64,000 bases of DNA, taken from the NCBI RefSeq assembly GCF_016613475.2, contig NZ_CP071517.1:2852001-2916000 (forward strand). Reading direction: 5' to 3'. This DNA is from Lysobacter arenosi (GTDB lineage Bacteria; Pseudomonadota; Gammaproteobacteria; Xanthomonadales; Xanthomonadaceae). Made by a program: the position numbers and the translations under genes. Below the pieces are notes generated by a model. It was not told the DNA's origin and ran no database searches. It saw nothing but the letters and a program-made list of their open reading frames with translations. Each line of letters starts with the position of its first letter. Position 1 is the stretch's first letter. Positions 20,310 to 28,477 of the stretch are shown piece by piece.

Positions 20310-20699
20310 ATGCAGCTCACCCGGATCCACCACGTCGCCATCATCTGCGCCGACTACGCGCGCTCGAAGCACTTCTACACCCAGGTGCTCGGCCTGCGCG
20401 TGCTGGCCGAAGTGCATCGCCCGGCGCGCGACTCGTGGAAGCTCGACCTTGCGCTGCCCGATGGCGGACAGCTGGAACTGTTCTCCTTTCCTTCGCCGCC
20501 GCCGCGGCCGTCGTATCCGGAAGCCCGCGGCTTGCGTCACCTCGCCTTCGAAGTGGCCGACGTCGCCGCCGCGGCCGCGGAACTGCAGGCGCAGGGCATA
20601 GCGGTAGAGCCCATTCGCATCGACGAGTACACCGGCCGGCGCTTCACCTTCTTCGCCGATCCGGACGAACTGCCGATCGAGTTGTACGAAGCGCCCTGA
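20310..20699 (+). CDS. VOC-family protein (glyoxalase/YaeR-like)
   Basis: 129 residues in a single vicinal-oxygen-chelate domain. It starts IHHVAIICADYARSKHFYTQ and ends with FFADPDELPIELYE, the metal-binding pattern (His near the start, Glu in LELF, His in LRHLAFEV, Glu at the end). It most resembles the YaeR group of lactoylglutathione-lyase-like proteins; a true substrate is not known. It starts eight bases after rep, so it is likely cotranscribed. A methylglyoxal-synthase-like gene lies 4 kb away on the other strand, but a shared pathway is only a guess. Confidence 0.85.
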   Translation: MQLTRIHHVAIICADYARSKHFYTQVLGLRVLAEVHRPARDSWKLDLALPDGGQLELFSFPSPPPRPSYPEARGLRHLAFEVADVAAAAAELQAQGIAVEPIRIDEYTGRRFTFFADPDELPIELYEAP

Positions 20700-20700
20700 C

Positions 20701-20728
20701 CAGGCCCGGCATTGACGCACCGGGCCTG
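20701..20728 (+). terminator. Hairpin after the rep-VOC pair
   Basis: A perfect 9-bp GC-rich stem (20701-20709 with 20720-20728) around a 10-base loop begins directly after the VOC stop codon. No T-run follows, so it may be a weak or Rho-assisted terminator. Confidence 0.45.
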
Positions 20729-20769
20729 CAGGCGCGTAGCATCGGCGCAACGGAAGACCGGGGACGCCC

Positions 20770-21015
20770 ATGCTGTCGACGCTCGCAGTAGTCGTCGTGT
20801 TCGTGCTGGTGCTGGCGTGGCTGGTTCGCGCCTCCAGGCGCTGGTCCTCCTCCGGCAATGACGGCGGCTGGGATCCGGGTTACCAGCCTTACGTGAGCTC
20901 CGACGGCAACGGCTGCAGCCCCGGGACCGACCGCGATGATTCGTGCAGTTCGGACTCGGATCCGGGCGCGGACTCCGGCGGCGACTGTGGCAGCGATGGC
21001 GGCGGTAGCGACTGA
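20770..21015 (+). CDS. Small single-span membrane protein with Ser/Asp/Gly tail
   Basis: 81 residues, not a recognised family. An N-terminal hydrophobic helix (residues 3-19, STLAVVVVFVLVLAWLV) is followed by a short basic stretch (RASRRW) and then a low-complexity tail rich in Ser, Asp, Gly and three Cys (SCSSDSDPGAD, GGDCGSDGGGSD). The positive-inside rule predicts the basic stretch and tail on the cytoplasmic side. The Cys-Gly-rich end resembles those of several small proteobacterial membrane proteins without known function. Position between rep/VOC and the zntB-like gene on the same strand supports it as real. Confidence 0.6.
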   Translation: MLSTLAVVVVFVLVLAWLVRASRRWSSSGNDGGWDPGYQPYVSSDGNGCSPGTDRDDSCSSDSDPGADSGGDCGSDGGGSD

Positions 21016-21094
21016 CTGATTGCAACGTGCCTCTGGCCTGATTCAACGTCCGGATGCCCGCGCATCTGCAACCCACTCGAACCGGCCTGACACG

Positions 21095-22108
21095 ATGCGC
21101 ATCACCGACACCAGCTACGGCTCGAACGAACATGGCCTGATCTGGGGCTATCGCTTCGCGCCGGGACAAGCCGCCCAGTCCATCAGCTCGGACGCGGCGG
21201 CGGCGTTCCTCACACAGGAAAGCGGCGAGCCGGAAGAGGCGTTCGTGTGGCTGCACTTCTCGCTGTCGAACACTGGCTCGGAGCGCTACCTGCACCGCCA
21301 CCTCGACCTGCCCGACGCGTTCTACGACTCGCTGCGCAGCGAAGTCGGCTCGACCCGGCTAGAGCAGGATGCCGGCTTCCTGGTCGCGGTGATCCACGAC
21401 GTGCTGTTCGAATCCACGTTCGACGCATCCGAGGTCGGTACGACCAGCATCTGCATCGGCCCGCGCGTGCTGGTCAGCGCGCGACTGCGGCCGCTGCGTT
21501 CGGTCGACCAGCTGCGCTCGGCCGTGCGCGCCGGGCAGACGTTCCGCTCGCCGGTCGAACTGCTTGCGCACTTGTTGCGCGACCAGGCCAGCGTGCTCGG
21601 CGAGATCCTGCGCAAGTCGACCACGCGTGTCGATCGCATCGAGGACCGCCTGCTCGCCAACCGGATCTCCACCGACCGCACCGAACTGGGCACGCTGCGA
21701 CGTTCGCTGGTGCGCCTGCAGCGCCTGCTTGCGCCGGAGCCGACGGCGTTGTTCCGGCTGCTCAATCGCCCGCCGGAATGGTTCAGCGACGACGACCTGC
21801 AGGATCTGCAACAGGCCGCCGAGGAGTTCTCCACCGCGATCGGTGACTCGGCCGCGCTGGTGGAGCGGGTGAAGCTGATCCAGGAAGAGCTGGCGGCACT
21901 GGTCAACGAGCAGACCGGCCGCACCCTGTTCGTGCTGACCGTGGTCACCGTGCTGGCGCTGCCGGTCAACATGATTGCCGGCCTGTTCGGCATGAACGTG
22001 GGCGGCATTCCCCTGCAGAGCGCCGGCGGATTCGCCGTGATCGTGGTGACCCTGGTGATCCTGACCGTGCTGCTGGCATGGCTGGCCTTCGGCAGGTCGC
22101 GCGACTAG
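21095..22108 (+). CDS. zntB: CorA-family divalent cation transporter, ZntB-like
   Basis: 337 residues. A large cytoplasmic N-terminal domain (1-270) leads to two C-terminal membrane helices. The first ends with the family signature GMN followed by VGGIP, which is the ZntB form. ZntB forms a homopentameric channel-like transporter for zinc (proton-driven uptake in recent work, efflux in older work). The ATG at 21095 gives MRITDTSYGSNEHGLIWGY, typical of ZntB; an upstream in-frame start at 21020 is less likely. It is a single gene. Confidence 0.9.
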   Translation: MRITDTSYGSNEHGLIWGYRFAPGQAAQSISSDAAAAFLTQESGEPEEAFVWLHFSLSNTGSERYLHRHLDLPDAFYDSLRSEVGSTRLEQDAGFLVAVIHDVLFESTFDASEVGTTSICIGPRVLVSARLRPLRSVDQLRSAVRAGQTFRSPVELLAHLLRDQASVLGEILRKSTTRVDRIEDRLLANRISTDRTELGTLRRSLVRLQRLLAPEPTALFRLLNRPPEWFSDDDLQDLQQAAEEFSTAIGDSAALVERVKLIQEELAALVNEQTGRTLFVLTVVTVLALPVNMIAGLFGMNVGGIPLQSAGGFAVIVVTLVILTVLLAWLAFGRSRD

Positions 22109-22186
22109 CGGCACAGGCCTTCTCCGCGGGTTCCTCCGTGCCGCTGGCTGCGGCACCATGGAATGCCCTGCCCCGCGAAGATCTCC

Positions 22187-22678
22187 ATGGACCTCGTCCT
22201 GCGTCCGGCCCAGGCCGGCGACCACCCTGCGATCCTGGCGTTGAACCTGGCATCGGAAGAGATGCTCAGCCCGCTCGATGCGGCGGGGCTGCTGCGTCTT
22301 GATGCGCAATCGGCCTACCACCGCGTGCTGTGCGAAGGCGATCGCGTCGTCGCCTTCCTACTCGCGTTCCGCGAAGGTGCGCAGTACGACAGTCCCAACT
22401 ACCTGTGGTTCGCCGCCCGCTACCCGCGCTTCCTCTATGTCGATCGAGTCGTCGTCGCCGAATCGCATCAGGGACGGGGACTGGGTGCCAGGCTCTATCG
22501 CGACCTGTTCGACTTCGCCCGCGGCAGTGGCGTCGATGCGGTGACGTGCGAGTTCTACACGGTGCCGCCGAACGAGGCCTCGCGCCGCTTCCATGCCGGA
22601 TTCGGTTTCGCCGAAGTGGGCCAGCAGTGGGTCGCCGACGGCCGCAAACAGGTCTCGCTGCAGGTCGCCAAGCCCTGA
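22187..22678 (+). CDS. GNAT-family N-acetyltransferase
   Basis: 163 residues from the ATG at 22187. The acetyl-CoA binding motif A is VVVAESHQGRGLGARLYRDL (Q/R-x-x-G-x-G), and motif B region NEASRRFHAGFGFAEVG follows. Substrate cannot be inferred: it may be a small molecule, an amino acid or a protein N-terminus. It lies between zntB and the acid phosphatase gene on the same strand, 78 bases after the former and 67 before the latter. Confidence 0.88.
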   Translation: MDLVLRPAQAGDHPAILALNLASEEMLSPLDAAGLLRLDAQSAYHRVLCEGDRVVAFLLAFREGAQYDSPNYLWFAARYPRFLYVDRVVVAESHQGRGLGARLYRDLFDFARGSGVDAVTCEFYTVPPNEASRRFHAGFGFAEVGQQWVADGRKQVSLQVAKP

Positions 22679-22745
22679 GGCGGTGTCATCGCCCCTGCGC
22701 CTGGCTCGGCTACACTCGCCGCCCGACCAGACACCAGCGAACGCA

Positions 22746-23672
22746 ATGAAACAGCGCGCCCTCACCCTGTCCGCTCTCGCCTGCGCGCTCGCGCTGGCTG
22801 CCTGCCAGCGCGCGCCTGCACCTGCGCCCAAGGCGGAGGCCGAGCCGTCCGCTGCCGCTCCGACCGACGTCGCGGCGACGTCGAAGCCTGCCGCGGTCGC
22901 GGCCGACGACAACCTCAACGCGGTGCTGTGGATGCAGGCCTCGGCCGAGTACCAGGCGGCGACCACCACCGTCTATCGCGCCGCGGCCGACAAGCTCGGC
23001 GTTGCCCTCGCCGAGAAGAACTGGGACGCGCTGGTGCCCGACGAGCGCGGCAACGCCGCCACCGGCCTGAAGCCGGCGGTGATCATGGACGTCGACGAGA
23101 CCGTGCTCGACAACTCGCCATACCAGGCGCGCCTGGTGCGTGACGGCAAGGCCTACGACGAGGTCAGCTGGGACGCCTGGGTCGCCGAGAAAAAGGCCAA
23201 GCCGGTGCCCGGCGTGGTCGAGTTCGCCAAGGCCGCCGCGGCCAAGGGCGTGACCATCCTGTACCTGTCCAACCGCGCCGTGCATTTGAAGGACGCGACC
23301 ATCGCCAACCTCAAGGCGGTCGGCATGCCGGTCAAGGACGACAGCGTGTTCCTCGGCCTGGGCACCGTTGTCGACGGCTGCGAGCAGAACGGCAGCGAGA
23401 AGAACTGCCGCCGCCAGCTGGCCGGCCAGCAGTACCGCGTGCTGATGCAGTTCGGCGACCAGCTCGGCGACTTCGTCCAGGTCGTGGCCAACACGCGCGA
23501 GGGCCGCACGCAGTTGCTCGATGAGTACGGCGACTGGTTCGGCGAACGCTGGTGGATGCTGCCCAACCCGAGCTACGGCTCGTGGGAGCCGGCGACGTTC
23601 AACAACGACTGGTCGCAGCCGCTGGAAGCGCGCCGGGCGGCCAAGCGGGCGGCGCTGGACGTGGCGCCGTAA
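22746..23672 (+). CDS. Lipoprotein acid phosphatase, 5'-nucleotidase e(P4) family
   Basis: 308 residues. The signal peptide ends in a lipobox (ALAAC, Cys20), so the mature protein is a lipoprotein. A Pro/Ala-rich linker (21-52) is followed by a HAD-superfamily class C acid phosphatase domain with catalytic Asp115 and Asp117 in MDVDETVLDN and a downstream LSNRAVHLK motif. Relatives dephosphorylate nucleotides such as NMN at the cell surface so that the nucleoside can be taken up. A possible small-RNA locus follows on the same strand. Confidence 0.92.
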   Translation: MKQRALTLSALACALALAACQRAPAPAPKAEAEPSAAAPTDVAATSKPAAVAADDNLNAVLWMQASAEYQAATTTVYRAAADKLGVALAEKNWDALVPDERGNAATGLKPAVIMDVDETVLDNSPYQARLVRDGKAYDEVSWDAWVAEKKAKPVPGVVEFAKAAAAKGVTILYLSNRAVHLKDATIANLKAVGMPVKDDSVFLGLGTVVDGCEQNGSEKNCRRQLAGQQYRVLMQFGDQLGDFVQVVANTREGRTQLLDEYGDWFGERWWMLPNPSYGSWEPATFNNDWSQPLEARRAAKRAALDVAP

Positions 23673-23731
23673 GCGGTCCGCGCTGGCCGCTGGCGCATCG
23701 CAACATCGAACTACACCGTAAAATCAATGAG

Positions 23732-23760
23732 TTGCAGCGAGATTCTTCAAGCATTGCATT
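23732..23760 (+). promoter_or_regulatory. Candidate sigma-70 promoter for the four-hairpin RNA
   Basis: TTGCAG (23732-23737) is separated by exactly 17 bases from TGCATT (23755-23760). A start 5 to 8 bases later would fall right at the foot of the first hairpin. The stretch is AT-rich compared with its surroundings. The boxes are only a moderate match to consensus. Confidence 0.4.
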
Positions 23761-23765
23761 AACTC

Positions 23766-23880
23766 CGGAGGGCGGTTAGTCTGCCCTCCGTCCGGCGCGA
23801 GCCGGAGCCATGCCACAACTCGACGTCCATCCGGTGAGAGCCGGATTTGAAGGAGGCCCACGGCCTCCTTTTTCTTTGGT
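23766..23880 (+). ncRNA. Candidate small RNA: four consecutive stem-loops ending in an intrinsic terminator
   Basis: Four perfect hairpins lie end to end. Hairpin 1 is 23766-23790 (8-bp stem). Hairpin 2 is 23791-23806 (6-bp stem, GCGA tetraloop). Hairpin 3 is 23829-23846 (6-bp stem). Hairpin 4 is 23850-23870 (9-bp stem, CAC loop) followed by TTTCTTT, which makes it a terminator for plus-strand transcription. No coding frame of note crosses it, and a promoter-like sequence sits just upstream. It could be the 3' end of the phosphatase transcript, but hairpins 1 to 3 are more than a terminator needs. No known RNA family was recognised. Confidence 0.55.
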
Positions 23881-23912
23881 TGTCTGCTGAACTACGACCG
23901 CGTGACGCGAAG

Positions 23913-24860
23913 TCAGTAGGTCACTGTCGCGGTGACCACAGACGTGTAGGTCCCGCTTTGGAGGTTTTGCGTCGGCGGCACCTGGCCATAGACAGGGATA
24001 TCCTGCGTTGCGCCGGTGCCCTTGTCCGTGTACACGGCGCCTCCATTGCCGTCGCCCCATACCTGCAGACGGGTGGGATCCAGATAAAGCTGGAATTTCG
24101 CGGTGGGCGCGCCCGGAGGGGCCCCGCTGCGCGCCATCCTGCGGTCACTGACGGAACTGCCCGGGACGTTGCCGGCGCTCAGCGCGATCGAGTAGGCCAT
24201 CATGTTGTTGCAGCGGACGTGAAGTGCTCGGGTGACATTGATCGCCGTGGTCACTGCGCCGTTCACGATGCCGAAGTTCATCAACGGGTCGGCTGTGAAC
24301 GTGCACGTACCCAGTACAGACACGTTGACGTCGAATGTGCTGGTCGAGACCCTGTCGAGCGTCGAGTTGCAGCTGGTGCCGCGCGGGATGCCGACCCTGA
24401 TCTGGTCGTCGGTCAGGCCGGAGCGATACAAGCCTGCGGCTGGCCCCTGCTCAGGGTCCATGCGGGCGTACATCGTCAACGTCGCCGAACCCGTACCGGA
24501 GACCATAGGCACATCGACGGCCACCATGTTGTTGCCTGAATTGTTCCAGACGCTGGTACGACCGGGATTCGAATAGATCTCGTACTCCAGCCACGCCCCG
24601 CCGAGATCATTGCCGCCCAGGAACATCACTCGCCCCCCAAGATAGCCGGAAGGAACAATGCCCACGCATACCTTGGCAGTGGCGCTGCCCGTGCCTGTGC
24701 AGGAAATGTTGATGGTGCCGGTGGCGTCCGTCGCCGGTACCTGTGCGGCAACGTTTCCGAAGTACACACCGGACGACGTGGAGCTGCATGTCTGGGCCAA
24801 CGACAGCTTCGGTACCAGAAGCATCGCCAACATCAGTAGCAGCAGGCAGACGGCACGCAT
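23913..24860 (-). CDS. Chaperone-usher pilus tip/adhesin subunit, two SCPU domains
   Basis: 315 residues with a signal peptide (LLLLMLAMLLVPKLSLA). It contains two spore-coat-U-like (SCPU) beta domains: about 24-160 (starting TCSSTSSGVYFGNV) and about 170-315 (CTFTADPLMNFGIVNG, ending TSVVTATVTY). The double-domain layout matches CsuE-type tip adhesins. The C-terminal strand ends in alternating hydrophobics and Tyr, the donor-strand motif recognised by the chaperone. Its ATG overlaps the usher stop in a TGATG arrangement, so translation is coupled. It is the last gene of the operon. Confidence 0.88.
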   Translation of the reverse strand: MRAVCLLLLMLAMLLVPKLSLAQTCSSTSSGVYFGNVAAQVPATDATGTINISCTGTGSATAKVCVGIVPSGYLGGRVMFLGGNDLGGAWLEYEIYSNPGRTSVWNNSGNNMVAVDVPMVSGTGSATLTMYARMDPEQGPAAGLYRSGLTDDQIRVGIPRGTSCNSTLDRVSTSTFDVNVSVLGTCTFTADPLMNFGIVNGAVTTAINVTRALHVRCNNMMAYSIALSAGNVPGSSVSDRRMARSGAPPGAPTAKFQLYLDPTRLQVWGDGNGGAVYTDKGTGATQDIPVYGQVPPTQNLQSGTYTSVVTATVTY

Positions 24861-27310
24861 CACAACTTCTCCTCGCAGGGCAGCGAGCCCAGGTGTGCGA
24901 CGCCGCCGTCGCTGATGGTGTCAGGCAATCGATAGCGGCAGACCGTCCCGTTGTTCGCCACCTGGAGTACCGCACCGGGGGCGTAATCATCCAGATACGC
25001 CTCGCCATCCAGGCCGACGATGAAGGGCCGATTGTCGTCGCCCCCGCGACCTTCGCTGCCTGCCGCAACCGGCCGACCGTCGCGACCGAGCAACGTCACC
25101 CATGCCGGGTGAATGCGCGACACTGCGAAATTGACGAGGACACCACCCGAATCTGACGGAGTCACATCCTGCACCAGCACCGGAAGCCTGTAGTCCGCTC
25201 CAAGCGTGTCGGGATCTATCGCGATCCGGTTGTGCTCCCATCCGCGCATATCGGGCAGCAAGAGGAAACCCTCGGAGTTGGTGTGCCCGTAAAGACGGTT
25301 CTCGTACTGGATCGGCACATTGGCGACGCCGTTACTGCTGACCACGGCGAAAGAGTCATTGATGCGACGACTGACAAAGCCCGTGCCGCCCATGACAACG
25401 ACACTGCCATTGCCCTGGGCGAAGTACCCCGTATGGCCTTCGATGTGATCGGCACCGAACGACGCCTCGCCATAACGACCCCGCACATCGGCCTGGGCCT
25501 GTGCGTACCCACCACTGCGATCGCCGCCCTGTACCACCCAACCCCAACCGCCTTCGTACGGGGCGGTCTGCCTGGCGGCACCGGTGATTTCTTCGCGGCC
25601 ATTGCTGTGGTTGATGGAAACCGCTGCATCGCGCTGCTCGCCCCACGGAACGCTGAGAGTCAGCCCGAAGCCGCTTCCAGACTTGGCGCTATCGAAGTAG
25701 CTGAGGCTGAGATACGCGTTGCCCGCCACGGTCTGGGACCAGGACAAGGTGCCGATGCGATCCTCCAGGCCCTCGTTGTCCCGCCAGCGCAACCAGGAAA
25801 CGGCCACGCTGCCGTTCGGGACGGTCAACCATGCCGACGCCCGATCCTGGGATCGAACGGAGACCGGGACGAAATCGTCCTCCAAGATCCTCTCATCGAC
25901 AATGTCTCCCAGGTCGCGATAGCCACGGCTGCGACGCTGTGAGTACAGGTCGAAGCCACCGCGCGAAGTCATCCACTGATAGCCGTAGGTGCGCTGGCTT
26001 CCGTCACCGATGCCGCTGCTCTGCGCTACCGAACCCGTCAGCAGCCCGAGTCTGCCGGCCGGGGCCCAAACGCCGCCCGCGCCCGCAACGCGGATGCCCG
26101 CGCCGTACTCGGCGTGGACCTCACCAGTGAAGGAATCGCTGATGCCAAGGCGATAGCTGCCGCTGGCGGCTATGCCGCTGTCGTAGTCGTCCTTGTCTGT
26201 CGCATAACCGTGACGAAGGCTGCCAGCCTCGAAGCTGAAATCGCTAAGGCCAGGCGCCAGGCGTTGCTGGTCGATATAGATCGGCACGCTGGTCTGGGTG
26301 GTTCGCCCCAGCGCATCACGCACGACAAGCGTCGCTTCACCCGAGCCGTTGATGCGGGGAAATGCGTCGAGCACGAACGGGCCGTCATCGATGTCACTGC
26401 CGTACTGGCGGACGTTGTTCACGAGCAGCTCTACGGACGACGGCAACGTGGCCTGACCGGCAAAGCGCGGGATCGGGAAGGTGATCAAGTCCGGGCGCGT
26501 GCCAAAGTTGCGCCGCAGTTGAATGCCGCCCAGGCGCACCGGACGTGTCCACGCCAGGCCACCGCTAATCAGGTCGCCGGCGGTCCAGGTGAGCAAGCGG
26601 CCGGGATCGCTGTAGCTCCAGCGCGTGTCGAGGCGGCGGTAGCTATCCGACTGGCCATCGTCCCCCGTGCTACTAACACCAGACAGTTCGACTGCACCCG
26701 CGTCGCCGAACCAGCGCAGCATCGAGGCGACCGACAGCGTTTCGACGTCGCCGATGCGACGCGCATATGCGTCGTAGTTGACCAGCAGGCCGTTGCCGCG
26801 ATCCACGCGCACCGGTGCCGGCGCCTCATAGCCGAGGTTCTGTTGCGGCCGCAATGTCGGTGGCACGTCGAGCACCAGCCGTTGCGTCGATTGCTCGTAG
26901 CGGTAAGCCAGGCCCGGCAGGCGATCGAGGTCGATCCGGCCCTCGGCGTCGGCGTTGAGCGAAGGATCGATGATAAGGCCCAAGGCTCGCAGGTCGTCGG
27001 GTTTTGCACTGACCCGGGAGCCTCCAACTCGCACGTCGATCATTCGACCGGTAGGCCGATCACCGAAATAGACCTCGAGAAAGAGCAGGTCGTTGCCCGC
27101 GCTGGCCACAGCGGCGCCGCCGAACTCCGGGACGCCAATGTCGTCAAGCGAGAAGGACGCCGACGCCTCGCCCGCGGGCGAAGGGCCGGGTTCCGGCGCC
27201 GGATCGGGCGCGCCGATCGCCGGTAGACCGCACCAGAACAGTGCGGCACCAACAGCGAAGGCGAGCGCGTTACGGGGCGCGGATGACAGGAATCGCGGCC
27301 GGCTGACCAT
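24860..27310 (-). CDS. Outer-membrane usher of a Csu-type chaperone-usher pilus
   Basis: 816 residues, full length for a PapC/FimD-family usher. It is a 24-stranded barrel with N-terminal periplasmic domain (LFLEVYFGDRPTGRMIDVRV), plug and C-terminal domains (GFLLLPDMRGWEHNRIAID and a Cys-containing end, VCRYRLP). It receives chaperone-subunit complexes and polymerises the fibre. The start MVSRPRFLSS overlaps the chaperone gene by 41 bases, which is long; an internal start would shorten the signal peptide (ALAFAVGAALFWCGLPAIGA), so the longer form is preferred. Confidence 0.92.
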   Translation of the reverse strand: MVSRPRFLSSAPRNALAFAVGAALFWCGLPAIGAPDPAPEPGPSPAGEASASFSLDDIGVPEFGGAAVASAGNDLLFLEVYFGDRPTGRMIDVRVGGSRVSAKPDDLRALGLIIDPSLNADAEGRIDLDRLPGLAYRYEQSTQRLVLDVPPTLRPQQNLGYEAPAPVRVDRGNGLLVNYDAYARRIGDVETLSVASMLRWFGDAGAVELSGVSSTGDDGQSDSYRRLDTRWSYSDPGRLLTWTAGDLISGGLAWTRPVRLGGIQLRRNFGTRPDLITFPIPRFAGQATLPSSVELLVNNVRQYGSDIDDGPFVLDAFPRINGSGEATLVVRDALGRTTQTSVPIYIDQQRLAPGLSDFSFEAGSLRHGYATDKDDYDSGIAASGSYRLGISDSFTGEVHAEYGAGIRVAGAGGVWAPAGRLGLLTGSVAQSSGIGDGSQRTYGYQWMTSRGGFDLYSQRRSRGYRDLGDIVDERILEDDFVPVSVRSQDRASAWLTVPNGSVAVSWLRWRDNEGLEDRIGTLSWSQTVAGNAYLSLSYFDSAKSGSGFGLTLSVPWGEQRDAAVSINHSNGREEITGAARQTAPYEGGWGWVVQGGDRSGGYAQAQADVRGRYGEASFGADHIEGHTGYFAQGNGSVVVMGGTGFVSRRINDSFAVVSSNGVANVPIQYENRLYGHTNSEGFLLLPDMRGWEHNRIAIDPDTLGADYRLPVLVQDVTPSDSGGVLVNFAVSRIHPAWVTLLGRDGRPVAAGSEGRGGDDNRPFIVGLDGEAYLDDYAPGAVLQVANNGTVCRYRLPDTISDGGVAHLGSLPCEEKL

Positions 27311-27983
27311 TCAGCTGTGTCTCGAGCCGCAGTTCAGCGGTCAACGTGGTTACGAATCCGGACTCCAACGGCCATTTCCGGCTGCTGCCGGGCAACACGT
27401 AGCCGAAAAGTCCGCGCGAGAGCGCCACGAGCGATCCCTTGGCGTCGATCAAACGCGTCGCGCCGAGCTGGGCCGCCTGGCCTCCAGAGTTGGTGCATGT
27501 CAACGTCGCCATGCGAAGTTCGCATGTGAGCGACGGTTCTTTTGCCTGTGCCGCGCGCAGGTACACCGGCACGACGAACCGCATGCGGAAGTTGATACCG
27601 GTCTCTTGCTGCTCGGCAGGCGGCGGGAGTTCATCGACAATGATGCGGTAGGTGGCATCTTTGCCTGCAGGCGCTGCGCCCTGGCGCACCACTCGCACCA
27701 CCTGCTCGGCACCTGCCTCGATCTTGGTGATGGCCGGGCTGAGTACCACTTCCTGGGTCGGGGCCAGGCGGTCCTCGCCATCGACCTGGGTCCAGCGGAA
27801 GACACGGAGCTGTGCAGAGACCGGCTGGTCTCCGCTATTGGCAAGGGTCATGCGCCCGGCGGTGAGGCCGGGCGCAATGTCTACCAGGGTCGGCCCGGCC
27901 TGAAGCTGGCCGCGTGCAGCCGCGGCCTGGCTCAGCACCAACGCTGCGACCAACGACAGGGAACGGGTGACCTGGCGTTTCAA
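27270..27983 (-). CDS. Periplasmic pilus chaperone (PapD-like)
   Basis: 237 residues from a TTG at 27983, two bases after the stop of the major subunit gene. It has a signal peptide (LSLVAALVLSQAAA). The two immunoglobulin-like domains show the family signs: GRMTLANSGDQPVSAQLRVFRW in strand A1-B, PAITKIEAGAEQVVRVVR and RIIVDELPPP. It caps subunits and delivers them to the usher. No ATG or GTG is available at a plausible place, so TTG is inferred from spacing and the signal peptide. Confidence 0.88.
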   Translation of the reverse strand: MKRQVTRSLSLVAALVLSQAAAARGQLQAGPTLVDIAPGLTAGRMTLANSGDQPVSAQLRVFRWTQVDGEDRLAPTQEVVLSPAITKIEAGAEQVVRVVRQGAAPAGKDATYRIIVDELPPPAEQQETGINFRMRFVVPVYLRAAQAKEPSLTCELRMATLTCTNSGGQAAQLGATRLIDAKGSLVALSRGLFGYVLPGSSRKWPLESGFVTTLTAELRLETQLNGQPAAIPVIRAP

Positions 27984-27985
27984 GA

Positions 27986-28477
27986 TCAGTACTCGATCGT
28001 CGCGGTGACGATGTCGGTGTACGAACCAGCGCCGACCGACTGGGTGGCCGGGACGGTGCCGTAGACGGTGATCGACTGGGCACCATTTGCGCCCGTGCCC
28101 TCGAACTGGTCGGCCGTGTTCAGGGCACCCCATGCAGGGCCGGTGTCGGAATCGCGGAACAGGTCGTAGTTGACGTACTGGTTGCTCGGACCCGCCAGAC
28201 GGCGCTGGCCGCTAAGCGCGTGGGCACCATCGCTCAGGCCGATCTTGTAGGCCGCACCCTGGTTGCAGTTGACGTTGAGGCTGGTGCTGGACTTGATCGG
28301 GGTGTTGATGTTGCCGGTGACGGGCGTGAACGTCAGGCCGGCGGCGGCGGCAGAGAACGTGCAAAAGTTCTGCACGGTGAGCTGCACGTTGATGTTGGCG
28401 CTCAGCTGCGCGGCCGAGGCCACCGGGGCCAGGGCCAGCAGGGCGGTAGCGAGCAAACAGGGCTTAACGAGATTCAT
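27986..28477 (-). CDS. SCPU-domain major pilin subunit
   Basis: 163 residues, with signal peptide (CLLATALLALAPVASA) and one spore-coat-U domain. Typical features are the N-terminal donor strand LSANINVQLTVQNFCTF, a second Cys in LNVNCNQGAAYKIGL, and the terminal strand SYTDIVTATIEY. It is the first gene of the pilus operon and, like CsuA/B, the likely fibre subunit. The ATG at 28477 lies about 60 bases downstream of the likely sigma-54 transcription start. The tip subunit at the other end of the operon ends in a similar strand (TSVVTATVTY). Confidence 0.88.
   Translation of the reverse strand: MNLVKPCLLATALLALAPVASAAQLSANINVQLTVQNFCTFSAAAAGLTFTPVTGNINTPIKSSTSLNVNCNQGAAYKIGLSDGAHALSGQRRLAGPSNQYVNYDLFRDSDTGPAWGALNTADQFEGTGANGAQSITVYGTVPATQSVGAGSYTDIVTATIEY

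Noticed and set aside
23766..23880. Possible riboswitch (for example cyclic-di-GMP type)
   Set aside because: No conserved riboswitch core was recognised and no gene lies downstream on that strand, so a small RNA or complex terminator is preferred.
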